A stretch of DNA of 17,105 nt from Oscillospiraceae bacterium (GCA_900768705.1 CAAGEB010000009.1:1-17105); one strand, 5' to 3'; positions 1 through 5,885 are shown, counted from the stretch's first letter. Program-made: numbers and translations. The notes: generated by a model not told the origin, from the letters alone.

Positions 1-653
1 AACTTAATAATTTTGTGATACCATAGAAAAAAGCTCTGAATGTATCGAAATGCACCCAGAGCTTGCAGATTTCGATTAATGCACGTTTGTGGTTTACACA
101 AATTTTGGGATAGAACCGTAAATTTATCTGTTTCGGTGTCGCGTTTTTCGTAAATGGCGTTATACCAAACGTTCTTGATAAGATTGCCGGCTTTTTCTGC
201 GTCAACAGCTCCGTCAAGCATTATCTCGCTTGCTCGACTAACCTTTTGTATGTATTCATTCTTTCTGATATTGCTTGTCACAACCGATACAATCACTATA
301 ACAAGCGCAACTAAAACAGCCGAGATACTTCCGATGATAATAAGCTTCTTTTTTGAAGGGGCGGGTTTTGCTTTTGGCGCGGAATTTTCCTGCCTATTAA
401 CAGGTCTTCCGCATTGAGGACAAAGGGTTGAGATTGCGGGAATAATTGCATTACACTCTACACAATGAACTGCGCCTTCCGGCAAGCCCATACTTTCATT
501 TTGACTTGAAGAATCAGGAATATCATCAACCTCAACCATCAGCTTTTTGGCGTCTTCCGATGAGTATTTTGTACCGCAGCTCCGGCAGACAAAGAAATCT
601 CCTTCTTTGACAAATTCTTTTTCGCTGCAAAGTTCGCACGTCAATGTTTTCAT
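1..653 (-). CDS. Zinc-ribbon, single-pass membrane protein (partial, runs off window start)
   Basis: The frame opens with ATG at 653 (AAAGGTTG six bases upstream) and stays open to base 1, so the C-terminus is outside the window; 217 residues are visible. Two zinc ribbons are seen: CELC/CRSC at residues 6-9 and 23-26, and CVEC/CPQC at 64-67 and 78-81. A Lys/Pro/Ala linker follows, then one hydrophobic segment at about 104-125, then an extracytoplasmic stretch with WYNAIYEK near 163-170. This layout is known from many uncharacterised Clostridia proteins, with cytoplasmic zinc ribbons, one helix and an outer domain; no function is established. It lies downstream of two lipoprotein genes on the same strand, but a hairpin and a possible -10 (674-679) in the gap suggest partly separate expression. 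Beyond residue 179 the sequence stops resembling the conserved domain, so the tail may be altered (see findings). Confidence 0.72.
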   Translation of the reverse strand, partial: MKTLTCELCSEKEFVKEGDFFVCRSCGTKYSSEDAKKLMVEVDDIPDSSSQNESMGLPEGAVHCVECNAIIPAISTLCPQCGRPVNRQENSAPKAKPAPSKKKLIIIGSISAVLVALVIVIVSVVTSNIRKNEYIQKVSRASEIMLDGAVDAEKAGNLIKNVWYNAIYEKRDTETDKFTVLSQNLCKPQTCINRNLQALGAFRYIQSFFLWYHKIIK

Positions 654-683
654 AAAATTCAACCTTTCGTTTTATTATAGTTT

Positions 684-724
684 GTCCGGCGCGCGGAAAT
701 GAAAAATATTCTCACGCGCCGGAC
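684..724. terminator. GC-rich hairpin between lipoprotein and zinc-ribbon genes
   Basis: A perfect 10-bp stem (GTCCGGCGCG at 684-693 with its complement at 715-724) encloses a 21-nt loop. On the minus strand it follows the stop at 730 and is followed by AAACTATAAT rather than a T-run, so it may act as an attenuator, a partial terminator or a 3' stabiliser. The TATAAT (674-679, minus) just past it could be the -10 of the zinc-ribbon gene. Confidence 0.5.
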
Positions 725-729
725 TGATT

Positions 730-1257
730 TTATAGTCCAAGTTTCTTTTGAAGAATTTCAAACTCATCATAGAGCTTTAACTCCGCCGTGAGGAACTTCA
801 TATAATCACTCATAAACACAATATTTCCTCCCGAAGAACCGTTGGATTTCTCTAATTTCATTTCTTCGATTTCTTTCATCATTGAAGAAAGATTGCTCAT
901 TTCGGGATACTTTTCAGCTATTTCAATTGCTTTGGAATAATCATTCTGCAATTCCAAAAGATATTCATAGCAGGTGCTGTAATTTTTAGCGTCAAAATAA
1001 CCCGAGGCTGAAGTTCTGTTTGGTGAGTGAATTGTCAGCTCAATTATTTTGTTGAGGTCATCCAATCCGACAGCAGTTCCGCATTTTCCGCATATACCGA
1101 ATTCAATATCGTGTCCGAGCGCTTCGCCTTGAGTTTCACCGCACTCCGCGCATTTCTGAGGCTCAGTGCAGGTCGCGTCTGAGAATTTGTGCTGATGAGC
1201 GCAGCCTGTTGTAAGAACAACCGTCATCAGCGTAATAACAGCAATAATCTTTTTCAT
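730..1257 (-). CDS. Small lipoprotein with Cys-rich zinc-knuckle-like region
   Basis: This 175-residue protein has a type II signal peptide: Lys-Lys, a hydrophobic stretch, and lipobox LTTGC with the lipidated Cys at residue 19. Residues 30-59 carry C30, CAEC (36-39) and CGKC (56-59) around GEALGH. That module, of the TCTxPxxCxxCG..GEALGH type, recurs in secreted Firmicutes proteins and probably binds a metal or forms disulfides. The remaining 110 residues are charged and mostly helical (about 90-175). The start is supported by AGAGAGGA upstream of the ATG. It sits 54 bp downstream of another lipoprotein gene on the same strand and is probably co-transcribed from the promoter at 2121-2149. 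I do not recognise a specific function; a surface-exposed, membrane-anchored role is inferred. Confidence 0.8.
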   Translation of the reverse strand: MKKIIAVITLMTVVLTTGCAHQHKFSDATCTEPQKCAECGETQGEALGHDIEFGICGKCGTAVGLDDLNKIIELTIHSPNRTSASGYFDAKNYSTCYEYLLELQNDYSKAIEIAEKYPEMSNLSSMMKEIEEMKLEKSNGSSGGNIVFMSDYMKFLTAELKLYDEFEILQKKLGL

Positions 1258-1311
1258 AAAAAATTCCTCTCTGTATTTGTATTTCAGACCGGAAAAGTCT
1301 GATTTATGAAC

Positions 1312-2076
1312 TTATAATTTGTTAAGCCAATCATTTATTGCATTCGCAGTTTCACCGCCGGATTTAATCTCGGGCTGTTCGATTTTCAAATCTTTTTTAC
1401 CCCAGCTGCCGTCAAAATTGATATGCGCGTTCAGCTTCCAGAATCTGTACATAGAGCCATCCCAGGCTGTACCTGAGGCAGTTCCGCTGAAAACGAGGTC
1501 AAAGCCGTCGTCTTTTTCTGTGATTTTATAATCTTCAACGTGGTTATAGCGCATTTCCTTGTATTCTCTTTTAACCTGGGAATTTACATATTCAACCGCC
1601 ATACTATAAGCCTGTTTTTCGGTAACTGCGTCGCTTGCAAAGGAAGAATCGTTGATTGCGTTATAGACAACTTTCCCGTTTACCGCTTCAAATAAAGCAA
1701 AATCGGCGTCTTCATCGCTGAATATTTTTATTCTGCAGGAAACAGAATAATCTTTAGCCTGAACAAAGTCGTAAGCGGATTGGCTTACACTTTTATAATC
1801 ATCGGTTTTATCTTCCCAGACAGGACCATAATCGGATTTTGTCCTTTTTATTTTCAGTGCCGAACCTTTAGAGGCGGTTTTGGTGATTAAGACCTCGTTT
1901 TTTGTTTCATCGAAAACCGTTTCTGCTTCTCCGATGGATTCCTCGGCAAGTTTATCGATAGAATTGATTATCTCACTGCTTGGTACGCTGCTTTTGCTGC
2001 TTGCTGCGTTTGAATTGCAGCCCGACAATAATGCGGAAAAAATCAGTGAAGATGCAATTAAACGTATTCTCTTCAT
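1312..2076 (-). CDS. Lipoprotein of unknown function
   Basis: This 254-residue protein has an N-terminal Lys/Arg-rich start, a hydrophobic segment and lipobox LLSGC with Cys20 as the lipid attachment site. A Ser/Asn/Ala-rich linker follows. The body is soluble and acidic, with aromatic residues in the C-terminal half (DGSMYRFWKLN, FDGSWGKKDL) suggesting a beta-rich domain. I do not recognise a family. Translation is supported by AGAAAGGAG about 12 bases before the ATG. It is the first gene of the minus-strand lipoprotein pair and has a consensus promoter at 2121-2149. That promoter lies inside an inverted repeat shared with the divergent XRE regulator gene, so control by that regulator is a reasonable inference. 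Confidence 0.8.
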   Translation of the reverse strand: MKRIRLIASSLIFSALLSGCNSNAASSKSSVPSSEIINSIDKLAEESIGEAETVFDETKNEVLITKTASKGSALKIKRTKSDYGPVWEDKTDDYKSVSQSAYDFVQAKDYSVSCRIKIFSDEDADFALFEAVNGKVVYNAINDSSFASDAVTEKQAYSMAVEYVNSQVKREYKEMRYNHVEDYKITEKDDGFDLVFSGTASGTAWDGSMYRFWKLNAHINFDGSWGKKDLKIEQPEIKSGGETANAINDWLNKL

Positions 2077-2104
2077 AATAAATTCATACTCCTTTCTAAA
2101 ACGG

Positions 2105-2170
2105 GAACTATACTTCCATAATTATACACCATTTCTTCCTGTTTGTCAATAGGAAAAGGAAGTATAATTC
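2105..2170. promoter_or_regulatory. Inverted repeat flanking the lipoprotein promoter (candidate operator)
   Basis: GAACTATACTTCC (2105-2117) and GGAAGTATAATTC (2158-2170) are inverted copies matching at 12 of 13 positions, with centres 53 bp apart, about five helical turns. One arm covers the predicted start region of the minus-strand promoter. The other lies upstream of its -35 and contains a TATAAT (2163-2168) reading toward the XRE gene. Placement suggests an operator pair for the adjacent XRE protein; binding is inferred only. Confidence 0.55.
2121..2149 (-). promoter_or_regulatory. SigmaA-type promoter for the lipoprotein operon
   Basis: On the minus strand TTGACA (2144-2149) and TATAAT (2121-2126) are separated by exactly 17 bp. 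This is a full-consensus promoter upstream of the lipoprotein start at 2076. Confidence 0.8.
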
Positions 2171-2199
2171 ATATATACATATAAAAAGGAGGAAGAATA

Positions 2200-2532
2200 A
2201 TGCTTGTCACAAATTTGCACATTATAGGAAATAAACTTTATGAGATAAGGAAAAGGTCTGGATTAACAAGAGAAGAAGTCGCTGAACGGGCAAATCTCTC
2301 TGACAGAACTTATGCGGATATTGAGCGTGGCTCGTCAAATATGCGTGCCGAAACGCTGATAGGAATTTGCAACGCTTTGCATATCACTCCCAATGAAATT
2401 TTTGTAGATACCGAAGCGGAACTTGATGTTCAGCAAGAGGAAATATTTAATCGGCTGAAGGAATGTTCCGCAAGAGAACGGGAAACCGCTCTTAAATTGA
2501 TTGAAGTGTATCTCAATTCCCTCAACAAGTAG
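2200..2532 (+). CDS. XRE-family helix-turn-helix transcriptional regulator
   Basis: This 110-residue protein has a Cro/C1-type HTH at about residues 10-65: IGNKLYEIRKRSGLTREEV, then LSDRTYADIERGSS as the recognition-helix region, then TLIGICNALHITPNEIF. A short C-terminal helix (about 75-108) may serve in dimerisation. There is no peptidase or ligand-binding domain, so it is a minimal DNA-binding regulator. AAGGAGG ends seven bases before the ATG, fixing the start. It is transcribed divergently from the lipoprotein pair across a 123-bp gap holding an inverted repeat, the usual layout for a local autoregulated repressor. The target assignment is inferred from position. No phage or mobile genes are visible beside it. 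Confidence 0.88.
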   Translation: MLVTNLHIIGNKLYEIRKRSGLTREEVAERANLSDRTYADIERGSSNMRAETLIGICNALHITPNEIFVDTEAELDVQQEEIFNRLKECSARERETALKLIEVYLNSLNK

Positions 2533-2655
2533 GGGGCTATCATTCGGGGAAAATCAACCCTCAACACAAACTCGCAAAGCGGCGTGGGCTGCTCCCGCCT
2601 AAAGAGCAGATTTGATTTTAGAATATGATTTAACCATAATTCCAAACGCTACCAA

Positions 2656-2701
2656 ATGGTAACAAAAACGAAAAAGGGCGGCTCCCAAACGGAAACCGCC
2701 C
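2656..2701 (-). terminator. Rho-independent terminator of the rubrerythrin-rubredoxin operon
   Basis: Inverted repeat GGGCGG (2676-2681) / CCGCCC (2696-2701). On the minus strand the stem is followed by TTTTTCGTTTTTGTT, a good U-tract, 24 bases past the rubredoxin stop codon. The 2533-2655 stretch between it and the XRE gene holds nothing I recognise. Confidence 0.8.
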
Positions 2702-2724
2702 TCTCATATTGCTATTCAATGCAA

Positions 2725-2880
2725 TCACTCAACAGTGAAAGCGTCCTTACCCAGACCGCAAACGGGGCAAACCCAGTCCTCGGGGATATCCTCCCACTTA
2801 GTGCCGGGAGCGATACCGCCGTCGGGATCGCCTACTGCCGGGTCATATACATATCCGCAGGGACAAATGTGCTTTTCCAT
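2725..2880 (-). CDS. Rubredoxin with shortened C-x-C first iron knuckle
   Basis: This 51-residue reading frame is an electron-transfer rubredoxin. It shows YVYDPAVGDPDGGIAPGT, the WEDIPEDWVCPVCG block and GLGKDAF, all family hallmarks, and the length is normal. The second iron knuckle is canonical: CPVC at residues 38-41. The first reads HICPCGYVYD: the cysteines are residues 6 and 8 with a single Pro between, where the family normally has Cys-x-x-Cys. ATG at 2880 is preceded by AAAGGAG at nine bases. It lies 39 bp downstream of reverse rubrerythrin and is almost certainly co-transcribed. The pairing suggests it passes electrons to the rubrerythrin for peroxide or oxygen reduction in the cytoplasm. 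Whether the short knuckle alters the iron site is unknown. Confidence 0.93.
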   Translation of the reverse strand: MEKHICPCGYVYDPAVGDPDGGIAPGTKWEDIPEDWVCPVCGLGKDAFTVE

Positions 2881-2919
2881 GATACATTTCTCCTTTCGCA
2901 GAAATATTATGTGCAGTTA

Positions 2920-3465
2920 TTACTTGAAATATCTGTTCAGCAGACCCTCAAATGCCTTGCCGTGTCTTGCTTCGTCCTTAGCCATCTCGTGAACGGTGTC
3001 GTGGATAGCGTCCAGATTCAATTCCTTAGCTCTCTTTGCCAGATCCAGCTTGCCCTGAGTAGCACCGTGTTCAGCAGCAACACGCTTGGTCAGGTTCTCC
3101 TTTGTGGAAGCGGAAACAACCTCGCCCAGCATTTCAGCAAACTTAGCAGCATGTTCAGCCTCTTCGTAAGCTGCCTTTTCATAATAAAGACCAACCTCGG
3201 TGTAGCCCTCTCTGAAAGCAGCTCTGGACATTGCCAGATACATACCAACTTCGCTGCACTCACCGTTGAAGTTTGCACGCAGACCCTCGATAACATCCTC
3301 GGGAACTCCGTCGGTGATACCGATCTCGTGTTCGCAGGCAAATACCAGCTTTTCATCCTCGGCAACTACCTTGAACTTGCTTCCGGGAACACCGCACTGG
3401 GGGCATTTCTCGGGTGCGGATTCGCCCACATAAACATATCCGCAAACAGGACATACATATTTCAT
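2920..3465 (-). CDS. Reverse rubrerythrin (NADH peroxidase/oxidase-type diiron protein)
   Basis: This 181-residue cytoplasmic protein has a rubredoxin-like domain first (CPVCG at residues 5-9, CPQCG at 21-25) and a four-helix diiron domain second. That is the reversed order typical of clostridial reverse rubrerythrins, which reduce hydrogen peroxide and oxygen. Diiron-type carboxylate and histidine ligands are visible in NFNGECSEVGMY (about 65-76), AYEEAEHAAKF (about 99-109) and HEMAKDEARHGKAF near the C-terminus. The frame extends seven residues upstream to 3486, but ATG at 3465 has GGAGG nine bases before it and begins directly at the rubredoxin fold, so 3465 is chosen. It leads a two-gene operon with rubredoxin, its probable electron donor, from the promoter at 3518-3546. 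Confidence 0.93.
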   Translation of the reverse strand: MKYVCPVCGYVYVGESAPEKCPQCGVPGSKFKVVAEDEKLVFACEHEIGITDGVPEDVIEGLRANFNGECSEVGMYLAMSRAAFREGYTEVGLYYEKAAYEEAEHAAKFAEMLGEVVSASTKENLTKRVAAEHGATQGKLDLAKRAKELNLDAIHDTVHEMAKDEARHGKAFEGLLNRYFK

Positions 3466-3517
3466 AATCAAAATCCTCCATTTCAAATTTTAAATTTTTA
3501 TCATTGCTGATACGCTA

Positions 3518-3546
3518 ATTATAACACAATATAGATAAAAAGTCAA
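3518..3546 (-). promoter_or_regulatory. Promoter of the rubrerythrin-rubredoxin operon
   Basis: Minus-strand TTGACT (3541-3546), 17-bp spacer, TATAAT (3518-3523), about 50 bp upstream of the rubrerythrin start. I did not recognise a PerR-type box, though AT-rich palindromes here are hard to judge by eye. Confidence 0.75.
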
Positions 3547-3641
3547 TAGGTTTTACAGTTTTTTTATACAGTTTACATAAAACAGGCGGGAATTTCCGTA
3601 AAATTTCACCTGCCTATTTAATAAAAGATAGGCGAATAATG

Positions 3642-3670
3642 TTGACATATAACAGTATATGTGATATAAT
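3642..3670 (+). promoter_or_regulatory. Consensus promoter with internal palindrome, upstream of the diguanylate cyclase
   Basis: TTGACA (3642-3647), 17-bp spacer, TATAAT (3665-3670). The spacer and -35 edge contain an inverted repeat ACATAT (3645-3650) / ATATGT (3657-3662), placed where a repressor would block RNA polymerase. The leader to the TTG start is about 85 bases. Confidence 0.8.
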
Positions 3671-3759
3671 TAAATCAGAAACATTATTTTCGTTTTGTTT
3701 ATATATAGAATTCTGATAGCTAAATAGAGATATTTTTTATTTATATCGGGGGTGTTGCT

Positions 3760-4878
3760 TTGAAAAACTCACCATTTCTATCAGGTATGGAAAACAGCAT
3801 AAAAATCCGAGGGATTTCGTTGACATCTGCATGTATGCATCTGACCTTCATGATAGAATTTCTATGCTTCGGAATGTATTTGTTGGCGTGCTTCAATGTT
3901 GTAAGCTTTCTTTTTTATACCGCATGCACCGTTATATGGTCTGTGAAACCGCAGCTTTTTTCCCATTCAAAGGTATGGATTTGCGCACAGTTCGGAGAAA
4001 TTGTTTTGCACGCAGCACTGTGTACCGTCATTCAGGGACTTCAGACGGGGTTTTATCTTTACATAATTACATCTATTCCGGTTATTGCTTATTCGCTGTT
4101 TTTGCTGTGCGATATGAAGCTTTTCCGCCGTCTGACTATTATTTTCGGAATAATTTCCGCAGTTGTCCTGGCTTCCGGTGTAATTTTTGTGGAAAATGTA
4201 GGAACTATTCTGGAAATAAGCGGGTGGAATACTATTCCGGGAAATGCTGTTACTGTAATGCGGAGTATAAACATAGCATTTAATCTGGCAATGGCATTCG
4301 GTTACACCTTTCTGTTTTATCTGGAAGTTACCGGAATGTTGGACAGGCTTCAGCAAACCAACGACCAATTAAATTTCACCGCAACTCACGACGCATTGAC
4401 CGGTCTTTTTAACCGTTACAGCCTCTGGGACTTTTTTGAAGGACTGGAGAAAAGCGGCGATAATTATTGCGTTATTATGGGTGATCTGGACGATTTCAAG
4501 AAAATCAACGATACCTACGGACATGACTGCGGCGACAGGGTGTTGAAATCCGTTGCCTGTATATTGCTTAATCATACCAATTCCGATGAAATGGCATGTC
4601 GCTGGGGCGGAGAGGAAATGCTTCTGCTTATCAGAGGCACAAGGGAAGAGTGCTTATCCCGTGTAGGTGAAATAAGAGAGCAGATAAACGGCATGGGTAT
4701 TGTCCACGAGGGTCAGCAGGTAAGAGTAAGTATGACTTTTGGCTTTGTGGATTGTGCCGAGCAGCCCGAGGAAACCGTTTCTTCAAACCATGCCGCAATA
4801 GATTGGCTTATTTCCGTTGCCGACGATCGGCTTTACACCGGCAAGCGAAGCGGAAAAAATGTGGTTATTTCGGTATAA
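3760..4878 (+). CDS. Membrane-bound diguanylate cyclase (GGDEF domain, GGEEM motif)
   Basis: This 372-residue protein has about six hydrophobic segments between residues 25 and 190, forming an uncharacterised membrane sensor. A short linker (MLDRLQQTNDQLNFTA) leads to a GGDEF domain that makes c-di-GMP from two GTP. Visible motifs are THDALTGLFNRY (about 208-219), the metal/GTP region GDLDDFKKINDTYGHD (241-256) and the active-site loop RWGGEEM (about 281-287). The fifth position is Met where Phe is usual; the catalytic Gly-Gly-Glu-Glu is kept, so activity is plausible. The inhibitory RxxD site is absent: the aligned positions read Asn and Glu. The start is TTG at 3760, chosen because GGGGGTG lies just upstream and the next residues fit a cytoplasmic N-terminus. 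It is monocistronic, with a consensus promoter at 3642-3670. Confidence 0.88.
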   Translation: MKNSPFLSGMENSIKIRGISLTSACMHLTFMIEFLCFGMYLLACFNVVSFLFYTACTVIWSVKPQLFSHSKVWICAQFGEIVLHAALCTVIQGLQTGFYLYIITSIPVIAYSLFLLCDMKLFRRLTIIFGIISAVVLASGVIFVENVGTILEISGWNTIPGNAVTVMRSINIAFNLAMAFGYTFLFYLEVTGMLDRLQQTNDQLNFTATHDALTGLFNRYSLWDFFEGLEKSGDNYCVIMGDLDDFKKINDTYGHDCGDRVLKSVACILLNHTNSDEMACRWGGEEMLLLIRGTREECLSRVGEIREQINGMGIVHEGQQVRVSMTFGFVDCAEQPEETVSSNHAAIDWLISVADDRLYTGKRSGKNVVISV

Positions 4879-4884
4879 GAATAA

Positions 4885-5043
4885 GTGATTCCTAACGGTA
4901 CTTTCTAATGCTGATTAGTCCGTGCCTGTAAAGTATAAAATTGTGCTTTTCAATCACCTAACCCACATTTTTTGGTATATGAAGACTTATTACCTTACAG
5001 GCACAGATTAATCCACATTGCAGAGTACCGTTGGGAATTGCCA
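4885..5043. repeat. Inverted pair of the dispersed repeat (arms about 48 bp, spacer about 60 bp)
   Basis: The left arm (about 4885-4933) read on the minus strand runs TTACAGGCACGGACTAATC, then GTACCGTTAGGAATCAC. The right arm (about 4994-5043) runs TTACAGGCACAGATTAATC, then GTACCGTTGGGAATTGCC. Agreement is roughly 80%, with a one-base gap. The arms could form a long cruciform or RNA stem right after the diguanylate cyclase stop codon. Confidence 0.75.
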
Positions 5044-5046
5044 GCA

Positions 5047-5312
5047 GCGCAAACACGATGTTTGCGCAGTTGCCCCAAAAGCGCAACACGATGTTGCGCA
5101 ATAAAGGGCAACAGGCGTCACGCCGCCCCCCTTCCCCCTCGGGGGAAGGGGGAGTAATAAGGGTACTTCGTACCCTTTACCCGATCGGGGGCGAAGCCCC
5201 CGAAACAGGGCGCAGGGGGCGTTTGTGTGTCCGCCTTTAAGGCGCAGCTTCGTGCTGCGCTCGGGCGGACACCTTGCAACATCGTGTTGCAGCCCCCGCA
5301 TTCTCCGGGGCT
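5047..5312. repeat. Cluster of perfect GC-rich hairpins
   Basis: This is a gene-free block of back-to-back palindromes. Stems: 5047-5054/5060-5067 (loop ACGAT); 5081-5087/5093-5099 (loop ACGAT); 5127-5138/5141-5152 (C-rich against G-rich, near-zero loop); 5159-5166/5170-5177; 5185-5192/5196-5203 (loop GAA); 5227-5235/5264-5272 enclosing 5242-5248/5254-5260 (loop TTCGT); 5275-5280/5286-5291 (loop ATCGT); 5291-5296/5307-5312. The stems differ in sequence but stay perfectly paired, and a five-base ACGAT/ATCGT loop recurs. Long frames run through the block on both strands, but they translate to Pro/Arg/Leu-rich nonsense. Confidence 0.85.
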
Positions 5313-5333
5313 TGGAAAAGCACAATCTTTTTA

Positions 5334-5378
5334 CCTTACAGTCGAAACGCAACCGACATTCCAATGTACCGTTGGGAA
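5334..5378 (+). repeat. Dispersed repeat, copy B
   Basis: TTACAGTCGAAACGCAA at 5336-5352 followed by GTACCGTTGGGA ending at 5377, matching the other copies. About 20 bases upstream, GAAAAGCACAAT is shared, inverted, with the region next to the left arm at 4937-4951. The element is therefore about 75 bp in those two copies. Confidence 0.8.
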
Positions 5379-5381
5379 AAA

Positions 5382-5418
5382 GCGGCTTGCCGCCCCCTTC
5401 CACCGAGGGGGAAGGGGG
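5382..5418. repeat. Further GC-rich hairpins between repeat copies B and C
   Basis: Stems GCGGC/GCCGC (about 5382-5393, two-base loop) and CCCCCTTC (5393-5400) / GAAGGGGG (5411-5418), followed by a G-run stretch up to about 5433. The second stem resembles the C/G-run hairpin at 5127-5152. Confidence 0.7.
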
Positions 5419-5453
5419 TAGGGGGATAGGGGCGGCAAAGAACAGACTTATTA

Positions 5454-5503
5454 CATTACAGTCGAAACGCAATCCTCATTGCAAAGTACCGTTGGGAATT
5501 GCC
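5454..5503 (+). repeat. Dispersed repeat, copy C
   Basis: TTACAGTCGAAACGCAAT at 5456-5473, then CATTGCAAAGTACCGTTGGG and AATTGCC ending at 5503. It begins exactly 120 bp after copy B. Its 3' half is nearly identical to the right arm of the inverted pair at about 5016-5043. Confidence 0.8.
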
Positions 5504-5545
5504 CGTCTCTGTATTGTCATCATAAAAATGCTTTTACAACAAACT

Positions 5546-5572
5546 GCCCCCCTGCTTCTACGGCAGGGGGGC
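5546..5572 (-). terminator. Strong hairpin after the NrdD-tail-like gene
   Basis: Perfect 10-bp stem GCCCCCCTGC (5546-5555) / GCAGGGGGGC (5563-5572) with a 7-nt loop, 12 bases past the stop codon of the minus-strand gene. The following minus-strand sequence is AGTTTGTTG rather than a clean U-run, so termination may be partial, or the stem may belong to the neighbouring hairpin family. Confidence 0.55.
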
Positions 5573-5584
5573 AAAATGTCCAAC

Positions 5585-5854
5585 TTACTGAACCGTGTGC
5601 TTGACACGATCTTTTTCTTCGGAACGCTTAGCATTATTGAAACGGTCAAGAGTTCCGACCAGATAGCCGGTTATGCGGCGAATACGCTGAAAAGGAACAT
5701 CGGAGAAACGGTACTTTGCATTTACATAATCTCCGTCAACCTCCAGATCAATACCTCTGAGGTGCTTGTCCGGATATTTATTCTCTGCGCAGTCAATGTA
5801 ATAATTAATCTCGTTCTGAGAAAGCTTTCCGCCGGTAACATTTACATCAATCAT
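5585..5854 (-). CDS. Small NrdD-like protein with glycyl-radical-type C-terminal tail
   Basis: This 89-residue protein is recognisable by its C-terminus: RRITGYLVGTLDRF (59-72), then NNAKRSEEKDRVKH (73-86). This matches the end of class III anaerobic ribonucleotide reductase (NrdD), where the Gly of an R-x-x-G-Y-L motif carries the radical; the equivalent here is Gly63. The first half (VNVTGGKLSQNEI; IDLEVDGDYVNAKYRF) is a small domain with no catalytic barrel, and the zinc-binding cysteines that precede the tail in NrdD are absent (only Cys22). The frame extends upstream to 5914, but ATG at 5854 has AGGGGTGAT just before it and a consensus promoter upstream. Similar short proteins are often labelled anaerobic ribonucleotide reductase in Clostridia annotations, though they cannot be the whole enzyme. 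A role as a replacement radical domain, like GrcA/YfiD for pyruvate formate-lyase, is inferred. Confidence 0.8.
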   Translation of the reverse strand: MIDVNVTGGKLSQNEINYYIDCAENKYPDKHLRGIDLEVDGDYVNAKYRFSDVPFQRIRRITGYLVGTLDRFNNAKRSEEKDRVKHTVQ

Positions 5855-5885
5855 TTTATCACCCCTATATTTTGTGTGTATCCTT

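Noticed and set aside
2533..2655. Boundary of a mobile island around 2533-2655
   Set aside because: Base composition shifts somewhat here and the stretch has no gene, but I find no integrase, direct repeat or target site to support an element end.
2656..3510. A 284-residue plus-strand frame over the rubrerythrin/rubredoxin region
   Set aside because: It is the antisense shadow of two clearly recognised genes and begins inside their terminator.
3585..3620. Imperfect inverted repeat (AGGCGGGAATTT / AAATTTCACCTGCCT) as a terminator
   Set aside because: No gene ends into it on either strand; it lies between two divergent promoters, and the pairing is interrupted.
4885..5503. CRISPR array
   Set aside because: Copies are too diverged, occur in both orientations, have unequal spacing (about 60, 290 and 75 bp between copies) and no cas genes are present.
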